Assembly: GCA_037139855.1 (NCBI GenBank) | Contig: JBAXFM010000230.1 | Location: 1 to 8,491, forward strand | DNA length: 8,491 bases | Source of the DNA: CAIVAT01 sp037139855 | GTDB lineage: Bacteria > Bacteroidota > Bacteroidia > Bacteroidales > FEN-979 | Reading direction: 5' to 3' | Shown: piece by piece, positions 1 to 6,213 of the stretch | How the letters are laid out: the number at the start of each line of letters is the position of its first letter | Numbering within the stretch: position 1 is the stretch's first letter | Made by a program: the position numbers and the translations under genes | Notes under the pieces: model-generated | The model's database searches: none | The model's input: the letters and a program-made list of their open reading frames with translations, nothing else | Told to the model about the DNA's origin: nothing

Positions 1-3
1 GGA

Positions 4-630
4 TCAAGAGGAATTTTTCCTGTCCCATAAATATGCGATAAAAATAAATAACAGGTTTATGAGCAAAATAATGGAGGTCCGAAAAATATAATGTTCTCGG
101 AATATCGGGGGTTCCTCAGCAAATACCATCCCCGTAAATGCACCAACCATTAACAACAATAATATATAGGAGTAAATATTCTTTTTCAGGAAAATCCACC
201 CTGTTAAAACAAATCCGATTTCAATGAAATATGTTAGAATCGGATAATGCCAAAGGCCCATGCCGACTTTAACTCTGCCGAAGAAAATACTTAGGTCAGG
301 GGTATGGACGATCAGATCGATGAACCAATGAGACAGAACACATAGCCCTAAAATCCAGGCCCACGTGTTCTTATCCAATGCCATGAAGAGAATAATAACA
401 TTTGCTGATACAAGCACTGCACCACTTAGTGAATGCGAATATGGCAAATCCAGATAGTTCCTAAAAAAGGGATTATCATTGGGGACAAAAGAAGCCTTCT
501 CGATGCCAGGCAATACCAGGGAAAAGGCAATGATATCTAAAATTTGTACTGAGGCGAATAAGAGGCAGAGAGGGATATCTGGAACTTTTTTCCTGACAAT
601 GTAAGCAACGCCGTAATGCCCGATGAACAT
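4..630 (-). CDS. Polytopic membrane protein, YdjM/DUF457-like putative metal-dependent hydrolase family
   Basis: This complete 208-residue ORF has an ATG start at 628-630 and a TGA stop at 4-6. The protein is strongly hydrophobic, with about five or six likely membrane segments near residues 20-42, 69-86, 91-108, 129-147, 153-170 and 181-202. Polar residues that look conserved sit at or in the membrane: His5 in MFIGHYGVAY, Asp32, Ser-His-Ser at 65-67, and a cluster with His101, Asp105, His109 and Asp112 in SHWFIDLIVHTPD. This His/Asp pattern recalls the YdjM/DUF457 group of inner-membrane proteins annotated as metal-dependent hydrolases, where activity is largely predicted rather than shown. 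I infer a possible metal site but cannot name a substrate. The gene follows the large T9SS gene on the same strand, but a strong terminator separates them, so it is probably its own transcription unit. No Shine-Dalgarno sequence precedes the ATG, which is normal for Bacteroidota. That the gene is real is nearly certain; the family call is moderate. Confidence 0.72.
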   Translation of the reverse strand: MFIGHYGVAYIVRKKVPDIPLCLLFASVQILDIIAFSLVLPGIEKASFVPNDNPFFRNYLDLPYSHSLSGAVLVSANVIILFMALDKNTWAWILGLCVLSHWFIDLIVHTPDLSIFFGRVKVGMGLWHYPILTYFIEIGFVLTGWIFLKKNIYSYILLLLMVGAFTGMVFAEEPPIFREHYIFRTSIILLINLLFIFIAYLWDRKNSS

Positions 631-659
631 ATCGCAATTGGTGTTTAGCGAACTTAAAG

Positions 660-667
660 CAAATTTA
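660..667 (-). promoter_or_regulatory. Possible -7 promoter element for the 208-residue membrane protein gene
   Basis: Read on the minus strand this is TAAATTTG, a full match to the Bacteroidota -7 consensus TAnnTTTG. It would start transcription near position 653, leaving a leader of about 22 nt before the ATG at 630, and it lies just downstream of the terminator of the preceding gene. No convincing TTG-type -33 element is seen 17-23 bp upstream, and a six-base match is not rare in AT-rich DNA, so this is tentative. Confidence 0.4.
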
Positions 668-695
668 GCAAAACCAACCGAATAGATTGAGTTAT

Positions 696-740
696 AAATA
701 AAAAAGAGGGCATCCTTGTGGGAAGTCCTCTTTTTTATTT
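696..740 (-). terminator. Intrinsic terminator of the T9SS gene, symmetric (potentially bidirectional)
   Basis: Positions 696-709 and 727-740 form a perfect 14-bp inverted repeat (AAATAAAAAAGAGG pairing with CCTCTTTTTTATTT). The 17-nt interior can add a short TCC/GGA helix. On the minus strand the stem ends in CCTC followed by a T-rich tract, as expected of a Rho-independent terminator. It lies 44 bp after the stop codon of the 1492-residue gene. Because the A tract and T tract mirror each other, it would also work on the plus strand, although no plus-strand gene is visible upstream of it here. Confidence 0.88.
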
Positions 741-783
741 ATTCCGGATGAATCACTTCACATGGAAAGAGATGCTAAACTAC

Positions 784-3700
784 TTATTCTATAATGACTT
801 TCCTGATGGAAGTCCCTTCAGTGGTAATGATCCGAACCAGGTAATTTCCTTTTGGCTGACCTGAAAGATCAAACGTGTAGGTGTCCCTGTCTTGACATTT
901 GCTGGTGCTGATTACCTTTCCATCCAAGGTAAGCACCTGCACATCCATGGTCAGAATATCATGATTTGTCGTGCTGATTGAAAAATTCCCCTTGTTTGGA
1001 TTCGGGAAGAGCATGATATTGTTCTGGACCCTTTCCGACATTCCTACAGTACCTTCCTGGAAAACAGTCACGTTAACAGGTGTTATGCCGGCTACGCTCA
1101 CTGTGATAATGGCGGTTCGAGAGTTGAGTCCGGTGTTTTCCTGGTAAATGGCATCAATGGTACCGTTCCCGCTTCCCGAAAGGGTAACAGTACACCAGGA
1201 ACCATCTGAGCTGGCTGTCCAACTGCTGTTGGAAGCAACGCTGAAATTGGTTGTTCCTGCTGCAACAGTTACATTACGGTGATCCGGGGTTACAATCAGG
1301 GTAGGCGAAATGCCTGACTGAGTCACTGTTACTACAACCGGTCCAAGACCATTAACCAGCACTGTAATATTGGCAATACGCGATGTAATGGAAACGTTTT
1401 CCAGGTATGTTGCCATCAATGTGCCATTGCCTGTTCCTGCGGATGTAACCGAACACCATCCCTGGTCGCTGCTTGCCGTCCATGATGCATTGGTAGTGAT
1501 GGTAAAACTGGTATTACCGGCAGGGGAGGTCACATTCTGGTTCGAAGGCGTTACAATCAGTGTAGGTGTAGTTCCTGACTGTGTTACCATTACTACAACC
1601 GGGGATAAACCTGCCACAGTAACTGTGAGGTTGGCTACCCTGGTAGTGACCGACGTGTTCTCGGTATAATTTGCCGTGATCGTGCCATTTCCGGTACCTG
1701 ACGGTGAAACAGTACACCATGTCTGATCGCTTGAAACAATCCAGGATGAATTGGACGTTACATTGAAAGTTGTAACACCAGCCGGCGAAGTGACATTCTG
1801 ATTTGGTGGAGTTACTGAGAGGGTTGGAGATGATCCAGCCTGTGAAACAGTAACCACAACAGGCGAAACTCCCGCAACCGTGACGGTTATATTTGCTACC
1901 CGTGACGAAAGTAACGTATTTTGGGAATAGGTTGCCGTGATCGTACCATTCCCTGAACCAGTCGGGGTTACTGTACACCATGTTTGATCACTTGTTGCAG
2001 ACCACGCAGTAATCGCATTTGTTGTGACGCTGAAGTTGGTTGCTCCGGGTGCAGATGAAACTGACTGATTCGGAGGAGTCACATTAAGTGTCAGTGCAGC
2101 ACCTGCCTGGGTAACAGTTACCACTATTGGTGTAAGGCCGGTGACCGTAACGGTGATATTGGCAACGCGTGGCGTTGTCAGCGTATTCTGGGTATAGGTG
2201 GCTGTTATTGTACCGTTGCCGGTTCCTGAAGGTGTAACCGTACACCAGGTCTGGTCACTGGTGACAGTCCAGGAAGAGTTTGATGTAACCGTAAATGGGG
2301 TTGTTCCTGCAGGTGCTGTGACATTTTGGTTTGGCGGAGCAACAGTAAGCGTAGGAGCTGAAACTCCTGCCTGGGTTACGGTAACAACAATCGGAGTAAG
2401 ACCAATCACAGTCACTGTGATATTGGCTATTCGTGGGGTTGACAGCGTATTCTGCGTGTAAGTAGCGGTAATGGTGCCACTTCCGGTACCAGAGGGCGTT
2501 ACAGTACACCATGTTTGGTTACTTGTGGCAGTCCAGGCTGCGTTCGAAGCGACTGTGAACGGGGTTGTTCCGGCCGGGGCCGTTACATTTTGGTTTGACG
2601 GTGTAACTGAAAGGGTAGGGGCTCCACCGGTTCCTGTTACACTTACATCGTCGACTCCCCAGTACCTTCCATAAGTTCCGGTATAATTCCATTTGAATTT
2701 CACCTGGGTTTGTCCTGTAAGGGCAGTAATGATCTGGCTGAAAACAGCAGGATTTGTTGCAGAAGTTACCGTGAATGTCGCAATCAATGTCCAGGTTGAG
2801 CCATTGTCTGTGCTGTAGGAAACAGTGCCAGATGTACCTGTGGTAGATCTGAAATAGTGATTGAAATTCAACGTAATGTTGGAAAATCCCGTAATGTCAA
2901 TTGTGGGAGAGACAAGATCTGCATTTTGTGAATTACCGGTGCCGTAATTCCGGCTGTTCAGGTAGGCATAATTTCCATTGAGGGCCGGGGCCGGGGTTTG
3001 GCCGGTAATGATTCCGAACTGCCAGATTTGTCCGTTACCCTGGTTGTCAACCTGTGACCAGCAGGAAGGAATAGTGGTGTTGGTGAAACCTTCACTGAAG
3101 GGAAGGGTCGAAATACCACACAAGGTGGTGAATGTAAGATCACTGCCATAGGAGGTTCCGGTTGTGTTGGTGGCGTAAGCCCGGATATGGTAGGTGGTAT
3201 TGGCAAGGAGTCCGGTGAGTGAACTGGTAAAAGTCCCCAATCCGGAGGCGTCGGTTGTATGGCTGCCTGCAATGGTTGGGTTTGCGGTTGTACCCCAGCA
3301 AACACCCCGTGCAGAAACAGCGGCTCCTCCGTCGGAGATTACATTTCCACCAGAAGTGGCGGTGGTTTGGCTTATAGCTGAGGCTGCAGTGGTGGTGACT
3401 ACTGCAGCACAGGGTACAAATGTCATGTCGGAGCCACTGGTGGTTCCATCGTTATTAATGGCAACCACACGATAATGGTATGTCGTGCCACCGGTGAGCC
3501 CGGTGATCGGCGCTGAAACAGCAATGGGGGTAGTACCCAGGCCTGCAGAAACTGTAGCAGTATTGTTGCCGTAACTGACTGTTGTTCCCCACTCAAAATG
3601 GTATGTTGTGGCTAACCCATTGGGGTTAACACTTCCATTGAGGGTTGCTCCGGTACAACTGATCGCGGTAGCATCGTTGGTGACCACCACAGGATTGTTG

Positions 3701-5262
3701 GCAAATTTAAAGGAGGCGATCCTTGTTTTCCAGCCGGTGGCTGAAGTTGTGGCCAAATACTCGGTCGTATACCAGTAGGTGGCTTTTGCAATCGGATCAC
3801 AACTCAACGCACTGTAATCACCCCAGCGTGCTGCAGAACCTGTTTGCGAGCCACCACCATTATAGATTCCTCTTTCTGCAATAGTCATCTGGTTCAATGC
3901 ATCATTCTTTTTACGTCCGGTGTACCTGATGGATGGGTAAAGACTTGATCCGGAGACTGAATACCCCATGGCCATGTTCCCGCTTGAATCCATGGCAATA
4001 CTGGCCATCCAGCGGCTGTTGTTATCGGCGATTGAATAGGTTCCCTGCTGGTAGATTGACCAGGCACCGGTTGTCTTTCTTAATTCCAGCCAGCGGATTC
4101 CTGCAATAGTGGATGTAACATCAACTGTGTGATTGCAAACCAGGGTGGAATATCCTGCAAATGAACGGTATTGGAGCCGGTACATCATACGGTCGTTAAG
4201 CACATCAAGCTTTACAGTTGTTCCAGGCTGGGTCACACCGGTCATATTGATGGTATAAGCATTCTCCGGCAGTGACAGGAAATTGGTGTAGGTTGAATTG
4301 GCTGTATTTACCCAATCAACATGAAATTCATAAATTCCAATATGATCGTTGCTTGCACCATCGAAGGAATAGAGAAAATAATTGGGTGGGTTCCCGGTTG
4401 GAAAAGGTCCGTCACAATCGGAAGGCAGCCAGCCATACGCTTCGTCTGATGCAGGTTTCGTAAACATAACCATGGCAGCAGTCGGGCTTCCTGCCAACAT
4501 TTGAGTACGGTTATAGGCAACCGCGCCAATACCTGCATAATTGCCTGCAGTTGCGGTAAACATGTGCATTGACATATAATATCCATCTCCCCAAACCCCG
4601 AATTTTGGATAATCGGGCATGTTGGTAAAGGTATATTGGTAGCGGTTCCATGTACCGGTTGGATCGCCTGTTGTTGACACTGCAATCATCTGGTAAAAAG
4701 GTCCGGCAGGATAATTTGGCAGTGAAAATTGTGTAAATAACCAGCGGTCAGCCTGTTCATCATATAAAACCACTGCATCACCATCGTTTGAATTATTGGG
4801 TAAACCGGTGAAAACAGAACTGTTGGCCAGCGGTCCAATCAACAACGTTCCGGTTTTACTGTAAATGGAGTAATGGCAGTTTACCACCTGGAAATAATGA
4901 TTCGGTCCTACATCTCCATGGGTATCAGGAGGATAGTAGCCCTCAGTATTGGTGTTTCCGTCAAAATTGACGATGGTGGTATCTGTCAGGATCATTCCGT
5001 CCTGGGTTTGGAGGTTGGGATCGTTTAATCCACCGGGTGTTTTGCTCTGTGGCTTTGGCTTAATATTGAATTTGTTTTTCACAATGCCATCCTTCCAGGA
5101 GGTTTCCGCTTTTTGTGGAATGATTTTCACCATATCCCTGAGTGGGGGTGAAACATCAAAATACACCGGCAATTGTACGATTGGTCCTGAAACATCAATC
5201 TGCGAAAAAGAATAATTGAAGCAGAAGCTCAGTAACACTAAACTCAAGAAAAATTTCCTCAT
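784..5262 (-). CDS. Very large T9SS-secreted modular surface protein with six BACON-like repeats
   Basis: This 1492-residue exported protein starts with ATG at 5260-5262 and ends with TAA at 784-786. Residues 1-20 are a typical Sec signal peptide, with likely cleavage before Gln21. Residues 22-90 look like a low-complexity linker or propeptide. Residues about 94-520 form one large domain of unknown function containing PPDTHGDVGPNHYFQVVN (111-128) and GDAVVLYDEQADRWLF (161-176); its beta-rich, aromatic character could suit a propeller-like fold. Two fibronectin-III-like modules follow (about 525-616 and 619-713), each ending in TTYH(Y/I)R then a G/S/D-TF strand. Next is a MAM/choice-of-anchor-J-like jelly roll (about 715-878; FSEGF near the start, WGVDDVSV at the end). 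Six BACON-like repeats fill 881-1404. The C-terminus (about 1415-1492) is a type A T9SS sorting domain with PNPNKGNF and KGNYLVRI. By family knowledge it crosses the outer membrane by T9SS, loses this domain and is anchored or released. I infer an adhesive or ligand-binding role. No catalytic motif was recognised. Confidence 0.93.
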   Translation of the reverse strand: MRKFFLSLVLLSFCFNYSFSQIDVSGPIVQLPVYFDVSPPLRDMVKIIPQKAETSWKDGIVKNKFNIKPKPQSKTPGGLNDPNLQTQDGMILTDTTIVNFDGNTNTEGYYPPDTHGDVGPNHYFQVVNCHYSIYSKTGTLLIGPLANSSVFTGLPNNSNDGDAVVLYDEQADRWLFTQFSLPNYPAGPFYQMIAVSTTGDPTGTWNRYQYTFTNMPDYPKFGVWGDGYYMSMHMFTATAGNYAGIGAVAYNRTQMLAGSPTAAMVMFTKPASDEAYGWLPSDCDGPFPTGNPPNYFLYSFDGASNDHIGIYEFHVDWVNTANSTYTNFLSLPENAYTINMTGVTQPGTTVKLDVLNDRMMYRLQYRSFAGYSTLVCNHTVDVTSTIAGIRWLELRKTTGAWSIYQQGTYSIADNNSRWMASIAMDSSGNMAMGYSVSGSSLYPSIRYTGRKKNDALNQMTIAERGIYNGGGSQTGSAARWGDYSALSCDPIAKATYWYTTEYLATTSATGWKTRIASFKFANNPVVVTNDATAISCTGATLNGSVNPNGLATTYHFEWGTTVSYGNNTATVSAGLGTTPIAVSAPITGLTGGTTYHYRVVAINNDGTTSGSDMTFVPCAAVVTTTAASAISQTTATSGGNVISDGGAAVSARGVCWGTTANPTIAGSHTTDASGLGTFTSSLTGLLANTTYHIRAYATNTTGTSYGSDLTFTTLCGISTLPFSEGFTNTTIPSCWSQVDNQGNGQIWQFGIITGQTPAPALNGNYAYLNSRNYGTGNSQNADLVSPTIDITGFSNITLNFNHYFRSTTGTSGTVSYSTDNGSTWTLIATFTVTSATNPAVFSQIITALTGQTQVKFKWNYTGTYGRYWGVDDVSVTGTGGAPTLSVTPSNQNVTAPAGTTPFTVASNAAWTATSNQTWCTVTPSGTGSGTITATYTQNTLSTPRIANITVTVIGLTPIVVTVTQAGVSAPTLTVAPPNQNVTAPAGTTPFTVTSNSSWTVTSDQTWCTVTPSGTGNGTITATYTQNTLTTPRVANITVTVTGLTPIVVTVTQAGAALTLNVTPPNQSVSSAPGATNFSVTTNAITAWSATSDQTWCTVTPTGSGNGTITATYSQNTLLSSRVANITVTVAGVSPVVVTVSQAGSSPTLSVTPPNQNVTSPAGVTTFNVTSNSSWIVSSDQTWCTVSPSGTGNGTITANYTENTSVTTRVANLTVTVAGLSPVVVMVTQSGTTPTLIVTPSNQNVTSPAGNTSFTITTNASWTASSDQGWCSVTSAGTGNGTLMATYLENVSITSRIANITVLVNGLGPVVVTVTQSGISPTLIVTPDHRNVTVAAGTTNFSVASNSSWTASSDGSWCTVTLSGSGNGTIDAIYQENTGLNSRTAIITVSVAGITPVNVTVFQEGTVGMSERVQNNIMLFPNPNKGNFSISTTNHDILTMDVQVLTLDGKVISTSKCQDRDTYTFDLSGQPKGNYLVRIITTEGTSIRKVIIE
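787..1020 (-). other. T9SS type A C-terminal sorting domain (residues 1415-1492)
   Basis: The last 78 residues carry the usual marks of the Por secretion system sorting domain: a first strand ending in LFPNPNKGNFSI, a central V-x-DLDG-like turn (here LTLDGKVIST), then DLSGQPKGNYLVRI and a terminal basic-hydrophobic strand ending RKVIIE. In studied T9SS cargo this domain directs passage through the outer-membrane translocon and is removed by the sortase-like protease PorU, usually with attachment to anionic LPS. It implies that the host carries a complete T9SS elsewhere in its genome. Confidence 0.93.
1051..2622 (-). repeat. Six tandem BACON-like repeats of 86-89 residues in the T9SS protein
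   Basis: In protein order the units are R1 881-966 (2365-2622), R2 967-1054 (2101-2364), R3 1055-1143 (1834-2100), R4 1144-1230 (1573-1833), R5 1231-1316 (1315-1572) and R6 1317-1404 (1051-1314). Each begins near TL-x-V-x-P-x-NQNVT-x-AG, passes through a W-T-x-(S/T)-S-(D/N)-Q-TWCTVTPSGTGNGTI core, then R-(V/I)-ANITV and closes with VVVTVTQ(A/S)G. This is the pattern of BACON domains, beta-sandwich modules common in Bacteroidota surface proteins. R1 and R2 are nearly identical in protein; R5 and R6 are more diverged. R3 has two extra residues before its first Trp. Every unit has exactly one Cys, directly after the second Trp. The array likely acts as a stalk or as repeated binding modules. Confidence 0.88.
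2629..3120 (-). other. MAM/choice-of-anchor-J-like jelly-roll module (residues 715-878)
   Basis: The segment opens with LPFSEGF and IPSCW and continues through NADLVSPTIDI, a beta strand LNFNHYF, YSTDNGSTW and finally WGVDDVSV. This series (acidic-aromatic start, 'S-P-x-(I/L)-D' strand, 'S-x-DNG-x-(S/T)-W' hairpin, '(I/V)DDV-x-V' end) is typical of the choice-of-anchor J or cleaved-adhesin family related to MAM domains, often found in Bacteroidota secreted proteases and adhesins. It is usually a non-catalytic carbohydrate- or protein-binding module. Its exact ligand cannot be read from sequence. Confidence 0.75.
3124..3690 (-). other. Two fibronectin-III-like modules (residues 525-616 and 619-713)
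   Basis: Both modules have a strand with ATLNG or ATSGG, a W-G-T turn (FEWGTTVSYG in the first; GVCWGTTANPT in the second), an 'L-T-G-L-x-(G/A)-(G/N)-TTYH' segment and a closing GSD(M/L)TF strand. The second is the variant widespread in Bacteroidota that reads ARGVCWGT. They probably act as spacers between the N-terminal domain and the jelly-roll module. They occupy 3415-3690 and 3124-3408. Confidence 0.75.
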
Positions 5263-5403
5263 AAGTTTTAATTGATTGGATTTTGGGTTTATACTTAGTA
5301 AATCATCGAACTACCGACGTGCATTTTCAAAAGACCTGAAAGCTTTTTGTAAGGGTAAAATGATAACTTCACAACGATAAATGTATGAAGATCAAATAAT
5401 TTA

Positions 5404-5411
5404 CAAAGATA
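5404..5411 (-). promoter_or_regulatory. Candidate promoter -7 element for the T9SS gene
   Basis: On the minus strand this reads TATCTTTG, a full match to TAnnTTTG. TTCTG lies 19 bp upstream of it, one base off a TTTG/TTG -33 element at a suitable spacing. Transcription would start near 5397, giving an unusually long leader of about 135 nt before the ATG at 5262. No better match was seen closer to the gene. The long leader could hold regulatory structure, but no recognised riboswitch was found. Confidence 0.45.
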
Positions 5412-5491
5412 ATACTTTATTCGATTGTTTCAGAATCCTTCATTTATTTTTCTTCCCGAATAAAGGCTAATCTTGAAGTCAATATTATTCA

Positions 5492-5499
5492 TATTTTTG
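5492..5499 (+). promoter_or_regulatory. Candidate promoter -7 element for the 228-residue gene
   Basis: TATTTTTG matches TAnnTTTG in full. A TTG at 5473-5475 lies 16 bp upstream, one base short of the usual 17-23 spacing. The start of transcription would fall near 5506, downstream of the in-frame GTG at 5501 and 16 nt before the ATG at 5522, so this element, if real, decides the start codon in favour of 5522. Confidence 0.5.
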
Positions 5500-5521
5500 T
5501 GTGAAAAGAACACTTTTTACC

Positions 5522-6208
5522 ATGCTACAAACCCTTCCCAGTTCAAAATCGATCATCAAGGCCATCATTGAAAAAAACAGCCTGAAGCAGACAGTTTATC
5601 ATAATACACTTGACAGATTTAACAATTTTAAGCAGGAATGTGATGAATTTGTGAAGTCGAATAAAGAAAAAGTGAAAAAAGCGCCTTACCCTGTTTTGTT
5701 TGAATACAACGACAGAAGTGTGTTTGAGTTTCAACTCAAATTTGGCTCAGATATTCTGATTTTCTTCATGCATTCCAATGTTTTTGAGATCCCGCGTGAT
5801 CATCTGGTAATGAAAAGCAGTTATATCCGGGAGGATAAAAGCCGGTCCTATTGCGGAATCATCCATGTATTCAATTTTTTGGCCGACTCATTTAAATATA
5901 ACAGAACCAACGATATCGGATATTGTATCGGGCGGATTTTTGTGAATCGCGAAAACCATTATTTTACCGAAGGAAAACGGGAGATCGGTTTGTTGTATAA
6001 CAACTTTGCCGCTAATCTGCTTGATCAAAAAGCCATTCAGACAATCATTCATTCTGCCGTTTTGTACACCGTGAATTTTGACTTGCTCACTCCACCCTAT
6101 GATAATATCAAGGAGGTGACAGTTGCCGAAATGCAAACAACACTCGATGCCATGTCAATCAGTACCGGCAAACGTCTGGGATTTCGTTTTCAGGCCGATA
6201 TTCCCTGA
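5522..6208 (+). CDS. Hypothetical soluble protein, family not recognised
   Basis: This ORF encodes 228 residues from the ATG at 5522 to TGA at 6206-6208. The frame is open further upstream and could begin at GTG 5501 (seven more residues), but a TAnnTTTG element at 5492-5499 overlaps that position and favours the ATG. I do not recognise the family. There is no signal peptide and no membrane segment, so it is probably cytoplasmic. Residues about 8-52 are charged and helix-prone. Residues about 57-165 look like a beta-rich core with alternating hydrophobic strands (PVLFEYND, VFEFQLKFG, DILIFFMHS, CGIIHVFNFLAD, YCIGRIFVN). Residues about 166-215 look helical, with a short basic tail (GKRLGFRFQ). 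Cysteines are at 40, 111 and 135, with no metal-binding cluster. It is a single gene, divergent from the T9SS gene and convergent with the receptor operon, so context gives no function. Compositional match to its neighbours and the promoter support a real gene. Confidence 0.8.
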   Translation: MLQTLPSSKSIIKAIIEKNSLKQTVYHNTLDRFNNFKQECDEFVKSNKEKVKKAPYPVLFEYNDRSVFEFQLKFGSDILIFFMHSNVFEIPRDHLVMKSSYIREDKSRSYCGIIHVFNFLADSFKYNRTNDIGYCIGRIFVNRENHYFTEGKREIGLLYNNFAANLLDQKAIQTIIHSAVLYTVNFDLLTPPYDNIKEVTVAEMQTTLDAMSISTGKRLGFRFQADIP

Positions 6209-6213
6209 CATTT

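Noticed and set aside
1051..2622. Tandem periodic array of about 260 bp considered as a CRISPR-like or satellite repeat.
   Set aside because: The period is protein-coding, in frame throughout, with high silent-site divergence and no direct-repeat/spacer pattern.
1370..2674. Several open frames on the plus strand and in another minus frame across the BACON array, some similar to each other (for example 1370-1669, 2198-2461, 2471-2674, and minus 1514-1981).
   Set aside because: They are shadows of the repeated coding sequence. Their similarity follows from the repeats, they have no start context, and the real frame is a clear 1492-residue secreted protein.
2981..3003. GC-rich short repeat (GGCCGGGG-type) that could look like a slippage or secondary-structure site.
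   Set aside because: It encodes a Pro-Ala-Pro-Ala stretch in the jelly-roll module and the frame is intact; only two short copies are present.
2958..3800. Open frames overlapping the FN3-like region (minus 2958-3305, plus 3194-3475, minus 3612-3800).
   Set aside because: Their composition is Pro-, Ala- and Val-rich as expected from out-of-frame reading of Thr/Gly-rich codons, and no domain is recognisable.
5330..5352. Weak inverted repeat CAAAA...TTTTG with an inner AAAGCTTT in the divergent intergenic region.
   Set aside because: The stem is only about five AT-rich pairs with a mismatched interior, too weak to call a terminator, attenuator or operator.
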